Assembly: GCA_934255455.1 (NCBI GenBank)
Contig: CAKQNS010000003.1
Location: 1-64,000 of the forward strand
Length of the DNA: 64,000 nt
DNA from: an uncultured Alphaproteobacteria bacterium
GTDB taxonomy: Bacteria; Pseudomonadota; Alphaproteobacteria; Rs-D84
Reading direction: 5' to 3'
Under the pieces are notes generated by a model, which worked only from the letters and a program-made list of their open reading frames with translations, was not told the origin of the DNA and searched no databases. Position numbers and translations under genes: made by a program. Below, one piece after another: positions 18,086 to 26,599 of the stretch; positions within the stretch are counted from its first letter, which is position 1; each line of letters begins with the position of its first letter.

Positions 18086-18184
18086 CAAAATTGCTTGAAA
18101 ATGCCCAAAAATCGGCTATGGTTTTGGTATGAATAAAAACGCAGTTATCTTTTTTGCATTTCACCACGCCCCACGGCGTGAATA

Positions 18185-18213
18185 TTAGCGTTTTGCATTT
18201 TTTATGATATAAT
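18185..18213 (+). promoter_or_regulatory. Candidate hisS promoter (extended -10)
   Basis: TTAGCG (18185-18190), a 17-nt spacer and TATAAT (18208-18213) preceded by TGA, an extended -10 like that of tkt. Just upstream (18162-18182) is a CACGCC/GGCGTG hairpin. Confidence 0.5.
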
Positions 18214-18260
18214 TGACATTGATATGTCGCAGTTTTCCGTATAAACCACAGGAATATAAA

Positions 18261-19556
18261 ATGGAATTAAAGCCAACGAAACCATTGTCGGGTTTCATAG
18301 AATTATTGCCGGCGCAACAGCGCTGTTTTGACGAATGCGCGCGTCGTATGTTAAATGTTTTGCGCGTGGCGGGGTTTTCGCAACTGGATTTGCCGGCCAT
18401 CGAACGGGCCGAGGTTTTGACCGACAAAGACAACTGGGACGAAATTGAAACCCAAATGTTCTTGTTCCAAAAAGGCGATACGAAAATGGGTCTGCGCTAT
18501 GACGGGACGGTTGGGTTGTCGCGTTATGTTGCGGGGCATTTGAATGATCTGGTGTTTCCATTTCGTGCGTCACAATTTTCAAAACGCTATCGTGGGGAGC
18601 GTGCGCAAAAGGGCCGTTATCGCGAATTTTATCAAATGGATATGGATATTATGGGCATCAATTCGTTGTCCACGAATTATGATGCTGAAATTATTTCGGT
18701 GATTGATCGCGCGTTGAAATCGGTTGCCGAATTTATTGGACCGTCACGTGTGCTGGTTGGGTCGCGTCCGTTTTGGGATGCTATGTTTGCGCACCTGGGG
18801 TTGGATGACGCGCAAAAGAAATCGGTCTTTGTTTTAATTGATAAAAAAGACGCCATGGGCGACGACGAATTTGCAGCGGGACTGCGCGATGCACTGAACG
18901 ACACGGCCAAGGAAGGCGAAATTAAATCTGTGTTCACACGCGGATACACCGAATTTACTGGTCGCACACCGGAACTGGACGCGGCGATTGATGAACTGAC
19001 GCATTTTGTTGGGGTGCTGCGCGATATGGGCGTGAATAATGCGGAAATAGATTTGTCGATTGCGCGCGGTTTGGCGTATTACACGGGACTGGTGTTCGAA
19101 TTCAAATTGATAAATCACCCGGAATTGGGCACGGCGACCGGCGGGGGACGTTATGCCGATTTGGCCGGAAAATTTTCCAAGACAAAAATTATCGGCGTTG
19201 GCGCGGCAATCGGTTTTTCGCGAATCTTTGTCGCGTTGCTGGACGCGGACCAGATTGATTTGACGCGTTTCAATGCGCCGATTCGCGCGGCGGTTTTGGT
19301 AATGGGCGATGAAAATTTGGCGTATGCGTCGACGGTTTTGAACGCACTGCGCGATAATGGAATTGCATCGGTGTCATATCTGGATACAAATAAAAAATTC
19401 AAGAACCAGGTTGAATATGCCGATAAAATCGGTGCCGAATACAGCATAATTATCGGCGAATCCGAACGGGCGGCCGGGGTTGTCGGGGTTAAAAATATGC
19501 AGTCTGGCGACCAGCGTGCAATGAACCTGGATAATTTGATTAAATTGTTAAAGTAA
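18261..19556 (+). CDS. hisS: Histidyl-tRNA synthetase
   Basis: Class II synthetase charging tRNA-His; 431 residues. The start at 18261 follows CAGGAATATAAA. Motif 2 reads LRYDGTVGLSRYVAG then KRYRGERAQKGRYREFYQ, and the HisA motif reads IARGLAYYTGLVFEF. The N-terminus has SGFIELLP in place of the usual bacterial RGTxDxLP block, and motif 2 is RYDGT rather than RPEGT. These traits match the eukaryote/archaea-like HisRS branch found in many alphaproteobacteria, which is associated with altered recognition of the tRNA-His G-1 (family knowledge, not shown here). prfA follows after 12 nt. Confidence 0.95.
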   Translation: MELKPTKPLSGFIELLPAQQRCFDECARRMLNVLRVAGFSQLDLPAIERAEVLTDKDNWDEIETQMFLFQKGDTKMGLRYDGTVGLSRYVAGHLNDLVFPFRASQFSKRYRGERAQKGRYREFYQMDMDIMGINSLSTNYDAEIISVIDRALKSVAEFIGPSRVLVGSRPFWDAMFAHLGLDDAQKKSVFVLIDKKDAMGDDEFAAGLRDALNDTAKEGEIKSVFTRGYTEFTGRTPELDAAIDELTHFVGVLRDMGVNNAEIDLSIARGLAYYTGLVFEFKLINHPELGTATGGGRYADLAGKFSKTKIIGVGAAIGFSRIFVALLDADQIDLTRFNAPIRAAVLVMGDENLAYASTVLNALRDNGIASVSYLDTNKKFKNQVEYADKIGAEYSIIIGESERAAGVVGVKNMQSGDQRAMNLDNLIKLLK

Positions 19557-19568
19557 TGGTATAACAGT

Positions 19569-20633
19569 ATGATTATAGAACAAAAATTAAAAGATATACA
19601 AACGCGTGCGGCGGAAATAGAGGCCCAGATGAATTCGGGTAATGTGTCGGGCGACGAATTGACCAAACTGTCCAAAGAGTATTCGCGTTTGACGGGGATT
19701 TTGCCGTTGATAAATGAATATTTCCAAACGACGGCGGGTATTGCCGACGCGACTGAAATGCAACATGACCCGGAATTGCATGCTATTGCGTCGGAACAGT
19801 TGGCGGAACTAAACCACCGTTTGCCAGAAATTGAAAAGAATTTGCAAATCGCATTACTGCCGCGGGACGATGCCGACGATAACAGCGTGATTATGGAAAT
19901 TCGTGCGGGCGTTGGTGGCGAAGAATCGGCGCTGTTTGCGGGCGATTTGTATAACCAGTATAAATCGTATGCGTTGCGCCACGGTTGGACGGTCGAAGTA
20001 ATCGAAGAAAACGCAACATCCCTGCGCGGATACAAAGAAATCGTATTCAAAATTGACGGTGTTGGGGCGTATGCGCGTATGAAATTCGAATCGGGAATTC
20101 ATCGCGTGCAACGCGTGCCTGAAACCGAGGCCGGTGGTCGTATTCACACCAGTGCGGCGTCTGTCGCCGTTATGCCCGAGGCCAAAGATATCGACGTTGT
20201 CATTGATGACAAGGATATTCGTATTGATATTTTCCGTGCGTCTGGGGCGGGTGGCCAGCACGTAAATAAAACCGACAGTGCGATTCGCATTACGCATTTC
20301 CCAACCGGCATTGTTGTTACATGCCAGAACGAACGCAGCCAGTTCCAGAACAAGGCCGCGGCCATGGCGGTTTTGCGTTCCAAATTGTATGAAAAACAGC
20401 GCGCCGAACAACAGGGCGCCAGCAACGCCGCCCGTAAAACCATGGTGGGCAGTGGCGACCGCAGTGAAAAAATCAGAACCTATAATTTTCCAGAACAACG
20501 TGTGACCGATCACCGTATAAAATTGACCCTGTATAAATTGGACGATATTTTGGCGGGGGGCGCAGCATTGGATGAAATGATTGACGCACTGATTGCCGCC
20601 GACCAATTGGAACGATTGGCAAATATGGAATAA
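19569..20633 (+). CDS. prfA: Peptide chain release factor 1
   Basis: Recognises UAA and UAG stop codons and triggers peptidyl-tRNA hydrolysis. The 354-residue product has the catalytic GAGGQHVNKTDSAIRITH block (GGQ at ~228-230) and the preceding GVHRVQRVP-like segment (IHRVQRVPETEAGGRIHTS). It ends with the helical tail typical of class I factors. It sits directly behind hisS, likely in the same transcript, and is closed by a strong terminator. Confidence 0.97.
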   Translation: MIIEQKLKDIQTRAAEIEAQMNSGNVSGDELTKLSKEYSRLTGILPLINEYFQTTAGIADATEMQHDPELHAIASEQLAELNHRLPEIEKNLQIALLPRDDADDNSVIMEIRAGVGGEESALFAGDLYNQYKSYALRHGWTVEVIEENATSLRGYKEIVFKIDGVGAYARMKFESGIHRVQRVPETEAGGRIHTSAASVAVMPEAKDIDVVIDDKDIRIDIFRASGAGGQHVNKTDSAIRITHFPTGIVVTCQNERSQFQNKAAAMAVLRSKLYEKQRAEQQGASNAARKTMVGSGDRSEKIRTYNFPEQRVTDHRIKLTLYKLDDILAGGAALDEMIDALIAADQLERLANME

Positions 20634-20659
20634 AAATCGCCCCATCTGGGGCGGTTTTT
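20633..20659 (+). terminator. Intrinsic terminator after prfA
   Basis: CGCCCCA / TGGGGCG hairpin with A-tract before and T5 after, directly on the stop codon. Confidence 0.88.
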
Positions 20660-20857
20660 ATTAGAGAGCAATGAAGCGCACCATTCGGCGTGCTTGTTTC
20701 ATTTTTGCCACAGGGACAAATAAAAAACATCAAAATCGTTGCAATGCTGCTGTGACATCAATTACTGGTACAACAAAATTAAAAGGTATTGCGTTATCGC
20801 GCCTTTTAAAGAAACAAGCAGATGTAATCTTTGTTATCGTTTTATTGCCGATGGTTG

Positions 20858-20886
20858 TTGCAATGGGGTGGGGCGGGGACTATAAT
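20858..20886 (+). promoter_or_regulatory. recO promoter, leaderless, G-rich spacer
   Basis: TTGCAA (20858-20863), a 17-nt spacer TGGGGTGGGGCGGGGAC, and TATAAT (20881-20886). The ATG follows after 7 nt without Shine-Dalgarno. The spacer's three G4 runs are unusual. Confidence 0.7.
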
Positions 20887-20893
20887 TGCCGAT

Positions 20894-21550
20894 ATGAAAT
20901 TGGAATCAACCGGCATTTTAATATCTATGCGCCCATTTGGTGAACGTGATGTTGTGGCGCGTGTATTTACCCGCGATTTTGGTATTATGTGCGGCACTAT
21001 GCGGGCGGCGCAAATTATGACGCGGCGCAAACCGTTGGTGGGGCAAATTGGCCATGTGGCGTGGAATGCGCGCCTGGATTCGCAATTGGGGGCGTTTCAT
21101 TGGGATGCAACCACAAATCCAACCGCACCAATTATGATGTCGGCAAAAAAATTGGAATTATTTAACAGCGCATTTGATTTAATATCGGTATTGTTGCCAG
21201 AACGCGAACAGTACAGGGAACTGTACGATGAAACAATTGGGTTTGTAAAAAATTTATCAACATCAGACGATGATGATGGCGCCTATTTGAATTGGGAAAT
21301 GGTGTTATTGCGCGAATTGGGATATGCGCTGGATTTGTCGCATTGTTCGGGGTGTGGGGCGCGTGAAAATTTGCATTTCTTGTCGCCGCGCACCGGGCGC
21401 GCGGTGTGCGATAATTGCGCCGCGCCGTACATTGGGCGACTGTACGAATTGCCACCCACATTGACAACGACATTGCATTTTATTGAAAATGTTTGCACGG
21501 CCCAGGGTGCAGACATTCCGCTGTCGCGGCGGCGGCTGGGCGATAAATAA
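20894..21550 (+). CDS. recO: DNA repair protein RecO
   Basis: Recombination mediator that helps load RecA on SSB-coated gaps. The 218-residue product starts at 20894 (MKLESTGILISMRPFGERD), 7 nt behind a TATAAT box. The N-terminal OB-fold half includes DVVARVFTRDFGI. The C-terminal half carries the zinc ribbon CSGCG...CDNC (~147-170) seen in many RecO proteins. It is slightly short compared with ~240 residues in E. coli. The 234 nt between the prfA terminator and this start contain no convincing gene. Confidence 0.9.
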   Translation: MKLESTGILISMRPFGERDVVARVFTRDFGIMCGTMRAAQIMTRRKPLVGQIGHVAWNARLDSQLGAFHWDATTNPTAPIMMSAKKLELFNSAFDLISVLLPEREQYRELYDETIGFVKNLSTSDDDDGAYLNWEMVLLRELGYALDLSHCSGCGARENLHFLSPRTGRAVCDNCAAPYIGRLYELPPTLTTTLHFIENVCTAQGADIPLSRRRLGDK

Positions 21551-21633
21551 AATATAACTTTTTGAATATTTATTCCTTGCGCTGGGTGCAAATTTTGATT
21601 ATGGTATTCGTGTTCAACAGAAAGGAGAAAACT

Positions 21634-22458
21634 ATGACTTGGACAATACTGGTCCTGGTTTTGGGAATCGCCATGTATATGTTCGGTGGCATGCTGCTGA
21701 AACATGATGCAAAGAAACCCAGCACAGGAATCATCTTGGCAAAAAAATCTATTAAATTGATTGCCATCATCTTGGTCGCAGGCAGCGTTTGCCGCTTGTT
21801 TGTGCCATATTACCTGACATCAGTAAATCCGCTGATTATCCAGGAAATGGCCAACGGTGCCCAGGAACAATTGAATGCTGAAAAGAACAAGGCTGTTCGT
21901 GCATTCGTTCGTGAACACTCGGATATGATGATTGCAGATGCCCCGATTTTGGGTGCACCAGACGCGAAGAAAACAATCTTTGTTTGGACCGATTTCAGCT
22001 GTCCATATTGCCGCCGTGTTCATGGCGAATTGGAACGTGTATTGGCCGATCGTGATGATGTTCGCGTTGTTATCAAAAATTTCTCGATTCATGGCGCATT
22101 ATCTGATGCCCCAGCCAAGGCCGCTATCGCTGCAAAATTGCAGAGCCCAGAAAAAGCAGCTAAATTGGTTGACATGATGATGAGTCGTAATTTCTATACC
22201 CAAGACGATTTGAAAGATCAGTCCAAATTGGGCGAAAAGGTCGAAAAGAATGTTTTGAAAATGGCCGAAGAAGCTGGCCTGGATACAGCCCAGTTGAAAC
22301 AGGATATGTCCGGCGAGGTTGTCGCACGTGAATTGGCGAACGTTCGTGATTTGGCACAACAGTTCGAAATCAGTGGCACACCGTTCCTGATTATTGGTGA
22401 AGAAGCGTTCCCGGGTGCAATCCCACACGCACAAATCATCAAAGCATTGGACAAATAA
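21634..22458 (+). CDS. Membrane-anchored DsbA-like thiol oxidoreductase
   Basis: A 274-residue protein with two N-terminal membrane segments (~3-22 and ~39-60) and a periplasmic thioredoxin-fold domain. The active site is DFSCPYCRRVHGEL (CPYC at ~126-129), and the cis-Pro loop is SGTPFLIIGEEAFPG. The start at 21634 follows a perfect AAAGGAGA. The family forms or isomerises disulfides in exported proteins, which fits a genome with several Cys-rich secreted proteins (inference). It is monocistronic with a strong terminator. Confidence 0.88.
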   Translation: MTWTILVLVLGIAMYMFGGMLLKHDAKKPSTGIILAKKSIKLIAIILVAGSVCRLFVPYYLTSVNPLIIQEMANGAQEQLNAEKNKAVRAFVREHSDMMIADAPILGAPDAKKTIFVWTDFSCPYCRRVHGELERVLADRDDVRVVIKNFSIHGALSDAPAKAAIAAKLQSPEKAAKLVDMMMSRNFYTQDDLKDQSKLGEKVEKNVLKMAEEAGLDTAQLKQDMSGEVVARELANVRDLAQQFEISGTPFLIIGEEAFPGAIPHAQIIKALDK

Positions 22459-22461
22459 TAA

Positions 22462-22485
22462 ACGGGGCATCGCCCCGTTTTTTTT
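22462..22485 (+). terminator. Intrinsic terminator after the DsbA-like gene
   Basis: ACGGGGC-ATC-GCCCCGT hairpin followed by an 8-T run. Confidence 0.92.
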
Positions 22486-22488
22486 GTA

Positions 22489-22516
22489 AAAAAATCCGCC
22501 CAAATGGGCGGTTTTT
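22489..22516. terminator. Second terminator hairpin serving lptB
   Basis: CCGCCC-AAAT-GGGCGG with A-tract on one side and T5 on the other. On the minus strand it lies 25 nt after lptB. Confidence 0.8.
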
Positions 22517-22540
22517 AATTGCTTCTTTTTTTGTTGATGA

Positions 22541-23269
22541 TTACATCGTGAAATCCTCGCCCAAATAGACCTTTTTAACCATTTCGTCTTGGACGATTTC
22601 ATCGGTGGTGCCTTGCTTTAATATTTTTCCGTCATGCAGAACATAACTGCGGTCGGTAATGCCCAATGTTTCGCGTACATTGTGGTCGGTAATAATCACG
22701 CCCAGACCGCGATTTTTTAATTGGGATACCAAACTGCGGATTTCATTTACGGCAATTGGGTCAATGCCAGCGAATGGTTCGTCCAGCAATATGAATTTTG
22801 GGTCGTTTGCCAACGCGCGCGCAATTTCAACACGACGGCGTTCGCCGCCCGACAGGGCGGTTGCCGGACTGTGCCGCAGGGCGGATATAGAAAATTCGTC
22901 CAACAATGCGTCCAGTTTCTGTTGCCGTTTTTTGCGGTTGGGCTCTACGACTTCCAGAATAGCCATAATGTTTTGTTCCACCGTCAGACCACGGAAAACA
23001 CTGTTTTCCTGGGGCAAATACCCAATGTGCATACGGGCGCGTTGGTAAAACGGCAGGTGCGTTATATCCTGGGAATTCAGGAATATTTGCCCCCCCGTTG
23101 CCGCCAATTGTCCCGTGATGCAATAAAAAGCGGTTGTTTTGCCCGCGCCGTTCGGCCCCAGCAACCCAACCGATTCGCCCTGGTGGGCAACCATAGATAT
23201 GTCCCGAATAACCATACGTTTGCCGTATGATTTAGACAGGTGTTCAATGCGTAATACGGATTGTTTCAT
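22541..23269 (-). CDS. lptB: LPS export ABC transporter ATPase
   Basis: Cytoplasmic ATPase of the LptBFGC complex that extracts lipopolysaccharide from the inner membrane. The 242-residue product has Walker A GPNGAGKTT (~38-46), the Q-loop YLPQENSVFRGLTVEQN typical of LptB, signature LSGGERRRVEIARAL, Walker B FILLDEPFAGIDP and H-loop ITDHNVRETL. It overlaps the stop of lptC by ATGA, so the two are translationally coupled. Confidence 0.96.
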   Translation of the reverse strand: MKQSVLRIEHLSKSYGKRMVIRDISMVAHQGESVGLLGPNGAGKTTAFYCITGQLAATGGQIFLNSQDITHLPFYQRARMHIGYLPQENSVFRGLTVEQNIMAILEVVEPNRKKRQQKLDALLDEFSISALRHSPATALSGGERRRVEIARALANDPKFILLDEPFAGIDPIAVNEIRSLVSQLKNRGLGVIITDHNVRETLGITDRSYVLHDGKILKQGTTDEIVQDEMVKKVYLGEDFTM

Positions 23270-23781
23270 AATTTTATCACCAATTCGTCTGTTAAAACCT
23301 TGTCCCCGTTGCTGGAATCAATGCGAACATTGCCCAACAGTGTAATTGTTTTGGCCGTACGGTTATATTTTCCTGATTTGGCGCGAATTTTATCTGTTAT
23401 TTTTGTGCCGTTTGTTGCGCGCACGACACTGCCCGATACGCCATCCAGAAATATTATATCGGGTTTGTCGTATTCCTGGCGACCAGATGCCGCGTGCAGG
23501 CGAAATGGTTCGCCATTGGTATCGGTGCCGGCGAACGACGCGTTTGACATTTTGAATTGATTGCTGACGATGTCGGACATATTTATCGCTGTGATAGGTG
23601 TCCATAATAATTGTTGGGTAAACAGGGCACCCGCGACCAACGCCGCCACCATAACCAGACCCCAGCCAGTAAAGAAAAACTGCCACAGGCGCTTTAATCG
23701 TCTGTGTTTGGAAAAAATAATAAAACTGCGTTTGTCGGTCTGCACGGTGTCCAGTTTAGCGCGCCAGATGACAAAAAGCAA
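23266..23781 (-). CDS. lptC: LPS export protein LptC
   Basis: Bitopic inner-membrane protein passing LPS from LptBFG to the LptA bridge. The 171 residues have a cytoplasmic N-terminus, one membrane helix (~38-60, GLVMVAALVAGALF), then a beta-jellyroll-like periplasmic domain (DIVSNQFKMSNASFAGTD, EYDKPDIIFLDGVSG, IRAKSGKYNRTAKTITLLGN) characteristic of LptC/LptA. lptA, usually between lptC and lptB, is absent here. The start at 23781 is tentative; a later in-frame Met is possible. Confidence 0.82.
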   Translation of the reverse strand: MLFVIWRAKLDTVQTDKRSFIIFSKHRRLKRLWQFFFTGWGLVMVAALVAGALFTQQLLWTPITAINMSDIVSNQFKMSNASFAGTDTNGEPFRLHAASGRQEYDKPDIIFLDGVSGSVVRATNGTKITDKIRAKSGKYNRTAKTITLLGNVRIDSSNGDKVLTDELVIKL

Positions 23782-23808
23782 TTTTTATATTTATTCAATG
23801 TTTTTTTT

Positions 23809-23818
23809 GTGTTATAAT
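23809..23818 (+). promoter_or_regulatory. Extended -10 element upstream of the 23832 gene
   Basis: TGTTATAAT (TATAAT 23813-23818) 13 nt before the ATG; no good -35 box is visible, as expected for an extended -10 promoter. Confidence 0.45.
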
Positions 23819-23831
23819 GCAACCACGAGAG

Positions 23832-24626
23832 ATGAATAAAAAATTACTGTCTTTGTTGTGTGTATTTGCGTGCCTGGTGTCTGGTGGCGCGATGGCGGCG
23901 GTCACTGTTAAAAAGGCCGCGTCGGTTTCAACCCAAAAATCTGACACGTCCACAACGGCCAGTTTGGTGCCCTCGGTGTTGGGCTTGGTTGGCAATGTGC
24001 AACAATTAAGTTCCCAGCAAAGGGCTTTGACCACCGAATGTGTCCCAAGCTCGGCGGAAATCACTTTTGTAAACAATACCATGAAAGAATGGGCGCGCGT
24101 TGGTGAAATGAATGTAAATGATGTACAAGCCGCGCTGAAACGCAAACCGTGCAATGTGGCAACTGGTGGTTATGCGGCGGCTATTACGCGTTCGGCGGGT
24201 ACAGAATTTACATCTATTTGTTATGACTATTTCGCGGGTGACGGCAATGATGGCCAGGTATGGGCTGGTTTTCCAATGGCCGCGGTTGCAACATATTGTG
24301 CGGACGGGTCGTTGTCGTGCAAGAACAAGGAAACCGTGTCGGACATATACGAGATATTTAACCTGATTGATTTTTCCGAGGCCGATTATACTAAATCCGA
24401 AGCCACAATGGCGGCGCGTCTGATTTCGAAAATTGAAAATTGCAGTTCTGCAAAATTGAGTGCCAAGAAAAAAGCATTGTGGGGCGAATTTTTGACAAAC
24501 ACGGTCAGTGGCGTTGGGCAAAAAACAAATACGACATCTATTATGGATGTGGCGGGCAGTGTTGCCGGCGGTGGCGGTGGGCTGTCGTCGTTGGGGACAA
24601 TTGTGTCACAGTTTGCCGACCGGTGA
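23832..24626 (+). CDS. Hypothetical secreted protein
   Basis: A 264-residue exported protein not assigned to a family. The start at 23832 follows GAGAG; the N-terminus MNKKLLSLLCVFACLVSG then GAMAA is a signal peptide. The mature part has about seven cysteines (for example TTECVP, KPCNV, SICYDYF, ATYCADGSLSCK), suggesting disulfides, and a Gly-rich tail (VAGGGGGLSSLG). It is divergent from lptC and closed by a strong terminator. It may be a periplasmic protein specific to the lineage. Confidence 0.65.
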   Translation: MNKKLLSLLCVFACLVSGGAMAAVTVKKAASVSTQKSDTSTTASLVPSVLGLVGNVQQLSSQQRALTTECVPSSAEITFVNNTMKEWARVGEMNVNDVQAALKRKPCNVATGGYAAAITRSAGTEFTSICYDYFAGDGNDGQVWAGFPMAAVATYCADGSLSCKNKETVSDIYEIFNLIDFSEADYTKSEATMAARLISKIENCSSAKLSAKKKALWGEFLTNTVSGVGQKTNTTSIMDVAGSVAGGGGGLSSLGTIVSQFADR

Positions 24627-24640
24627 TATTATTCAAACTG

Positions 24641-24666
24641 CATCCCCCGTGGGGGATGTTTTTTTT
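24641..24666 (+). terminator. Intrinsic terminator
   Basis: CATCCCCC-GT-GGGGGATG hairpin followed by T8 (inner loop probably 4 nt). Confidence 0.88.
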
Positions 24667-24723
24667 GCTTTACTCATATACCAAAAAATCGTATAATACA
24701 GGGGATAAGGAAAGGAAATTTCG

Positions 24724-26220
24724 ATGAAAAATAAATCTGTATCAACATGGATTGTATCACGAATGATTGCGGCGGCGTCGGTGGTTGCATTGGCGGCATG
24801 TGCCGGAAATGATAAAAATGTTGACTATGGCCCCGTGGACACGCCAACTGTTGACTATGTTGAACAATTGGATGTGTATTCTGCGCCGCACCAGGATTCC
24901 TTTCTGAACCAATTGGCGATGAATTATCGTTCTTATGCGATATATAACGCCCGCACCAGCGGATATTCCGAAATGGGTGAATTGTTCGCACAAAAGGCCG
25001 TGGCCGCATTCAGTGGCGAGGTTCCTTTCCCAGAAACATTGGATAATTGGCCGGTGGATGACGAACAAGAATCATTTGAATTGTACACTGCATACAATGA
25101 ATTGCTGGATCAATTAAAGAATGATGCCAGTACCGATAACCCGCAACTGGCGGCCGAGGTTCAGGCGAAATTTGATTGTTGGTTGTCTGCAACGGCCAGT
25201 GGTCAAACAGGTACCGCCGCCGAATGTCGTGACCGGTTTCAAAAGGCGTTGGCAACACTGCGCGATTGCAAAAATGGCAAGGTTGTATCCACGGTTGCAA
25301 AAACAGAAACCAAACAGACAACGGTTGCCAAAAACACTAATGCCAGCAACCGCGCAACCAAAACATATTACCCAGAAACGCGTTCGCTGCGCGCAATGGA
25401 TGGCGCCGCCCGCACGCGCGAGGGTGTGATTATTGTAAACAATGTAAATGTTCCGGAACATCTGATAAATCCGGTGCCGGTTCAGGAATCGCGCCCGTTG
25501 ATATTTAACCAGAACATTTATGGTGGCGATAAAACAATTTCTAACAGCAACAACACGTTGGCGATTGATTGCATCGACGATGTTGAATGCGTGGCCGATG
25601 AACTGGCGCCGGTTGCGAATGAAATTCCAACCGTCAGCGAAGAATATGTCACACGCCAGGAATTTATCAATATGATGATGGCCATGCGGGATGAACTGGC
25701 GGCAATCAATGCGCGTTTGGATAAAATACAGGCGGCCCAGGGTGAAAAAACCATCATCAAGGTGCAGCAAATTCCGCTGGAACCAAAACAACATGTTATG
25801 GAAGAAGTGTTCGAGGTTCGTTTTGATTTCAACAAATCGGTAATTAAACCCGAATACCAGGCATTGATTAAAAAGTTGGCCCAGGCGACCCAGGCAAACA
25901 AGAATATAAAGGTTTCGGTTGTTGGGCATACCGACACGATGGGGACCAAGGCATACAATTACGCATTGGGCGGTCGTCGTGCCGAGGCGGTGCAGAAAAT
26001 GCTGATTGAATATGGTATTCCGGCCAGCCAAATTGTCGCGGTTTCCGCGGGCGAGGAGGATTTAGCCGTTCCGACCCCAGATGGCGTTGCGAATGCGGCA
26101 AACCGTCGTGTGCGTGTTGTCAAGGAAACGCATTACACCGAACAACCACAGCAGGTGCCAATCGTTGTTGAAGAATATGCGATGGACGAAGAATGTGGTA
26201 TGTATGGTTGTGATGAATAA
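24724..26220 (+). CDS. OmpA-domain lipoprotein (Pal-like, long)
   Basis: A 498-residue envelope protein. A signal peptide with lipobox VALAAC puts the lipidated Cys at residue 26. The middle (~60-340) is a lineage-specific region with helical blocks, an Asn/Thr-rich linker and a short coiled coil (RQEFINMMMAMRDELAAI). Residues ~355-470 are an OmpA-like peptidoglycan-binding domain: FDFNKSVIKPEYQALI, VVGHTDTMGTKAYNYALG with the diaminopimelate-binding Asp, GGRRAEAV with the Arg, and ANRRVRV. AAGGAAAGG precedes the ATG. It probably tethers the outer membrane to the cell wall. Confidence 0.86.
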   Translation: MKNKSVSTWIVSRMIAAASVVALAACAGNDKNVDYGPVDTPTVDYVEQLDVYSAPHQDSFLNQLAMNYRSYAIYNARTSGYSEMGELFAQKAVAAFSGEVPFPETLDNWPVDDEQESFELYTAYNELLDQLKNDASTDNPQLAAEVQAKFDCWLSATASGQTGTAAECRDRFQKALATLRDCKNGKVVSTVAKTETKQTTVAKNTNASNRATKTYYPETRSLRAMDGAARTREGVIIVNNVNVPEHLINPVPVQESRPLIFNQNIYGGDKTISNSNNTLAIDCIDDVECVADELAPVANEIPTVSEEYVTRQEFINMMMAMRDELAAINARLDKIQAAQGEKTIIKVQQIPLEPKQHVMEEVFEVRFDFNKSVIKPEYQALIKKLAQATQANKNIKVSVVGHTDTMGTKAYNYALGGRRAEAVQKMLIEYGIPASQIVAVSAGEEDLAVPTPDGVANAANRRVRVVKETHYTEQPQQVPIVVEEYAMDEECGMYGCDE

Positions 26221-26224
26221 AAAG

Positions 26225-26278
26225 TTGACAATAACGCTTGACAAAAAAGTTTTGTTGGTATAATCTGACAGGTGTCAG
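26225..26278 (+). promoter_or_regulatory. Strong promoter with operator-like dyad
   Basis: Two TTGACA boxes (26225-26230 and 26238-26243), the second 15 nt before an extended -10 TGGTATAAT (TATAAT 26259-26264). Directly on the predicted transcription start lies CTGACA-GG-TGTCAG (26265-26278), a 6-bp inverted repeat well placed for repressor binding. Confidence 0.6.
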
Positions 26279-26307
26279 AGAGGTGTTTTTGACAAAGGGC
26301 ATTAAAA

Positions 26308-26466
26308 ATGACTGATAATGTAAGCAAATTTAATACCGCAACCAACGCCTTGAACAGCAAGGCAGCAGGGGCAGGGTACAAGAAGGGTATAGCGGCGGTA
26401 AATCTGGCGGCCGAATTTATGGCGCGCGGTGTCAGCCTGCAAAACCACCAGCAGAGTGAAAAATAA
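26308..26466 (+). CDS. Small protein of 52 residues, unknown function
   Basis: The frame begins MTDNVSKFNTATNALNSK and ends SLQNHQQSEK. It is Ala/Asn-rich and probably helical (GIAAVNLAAEFMARG), with no signal peptide or membrane segment. It has its own promoter with an operator-like dyad ~40 nt upstream, a weak AAAGGG ribosome binding site, and a very strong terminator 27 nt after the stop. Codon use (GCG, GGC/GGT, CTG, CGC) agrees with neighbours. The same transcript could instead be a regulatory RNA, so both readings stay open. Confidence 0.55.
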   Translation: MTDNVSKFNTATNALNSKAAGAGYKKGIAAVNLAAEFMARGVSLQNHQQSEK

Positions 26467-26492
26467 TTGATGTGCCAATGACAGTTTATTTC

Positions 26493-26527
26493 CGCACAGG
26501 GGGCTTTTGCCCCCTGTGCGCTTTTTT
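26493..26527 (+). terminator. Very strong intrinsic terminator of the small gene
   Basis: 12-bp perfect stem CGCACAGGGGGC / GCCCCCTGTGCG around TTTT, followed by CTTTTTT. Confidence 0.93.
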
Positions 26528-26550
26528 ATGCTTGGGCACACATATAAATG

Positions 26551-26578
26551 TTGACAATATTTATATTGGTGCTATGTT
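26551..26578 (+). promoter_or_regulatory. Candidate promoter of the 26600 gene
   Basis: TTGACA (26551-26556), a 16-nt spacer, TATGTT (26573-26578). Confidence 0.45.
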
Positions 26579-26599
26579 GCGCAGACCAAGGATTTATCG

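Noticed and set aside
20671..20943. Reading frame of 90 residues between prfA and recO
   Set aside because: It runs into recO in another frame, has no conserved motif and covers the recO promoter; judged non-coding.
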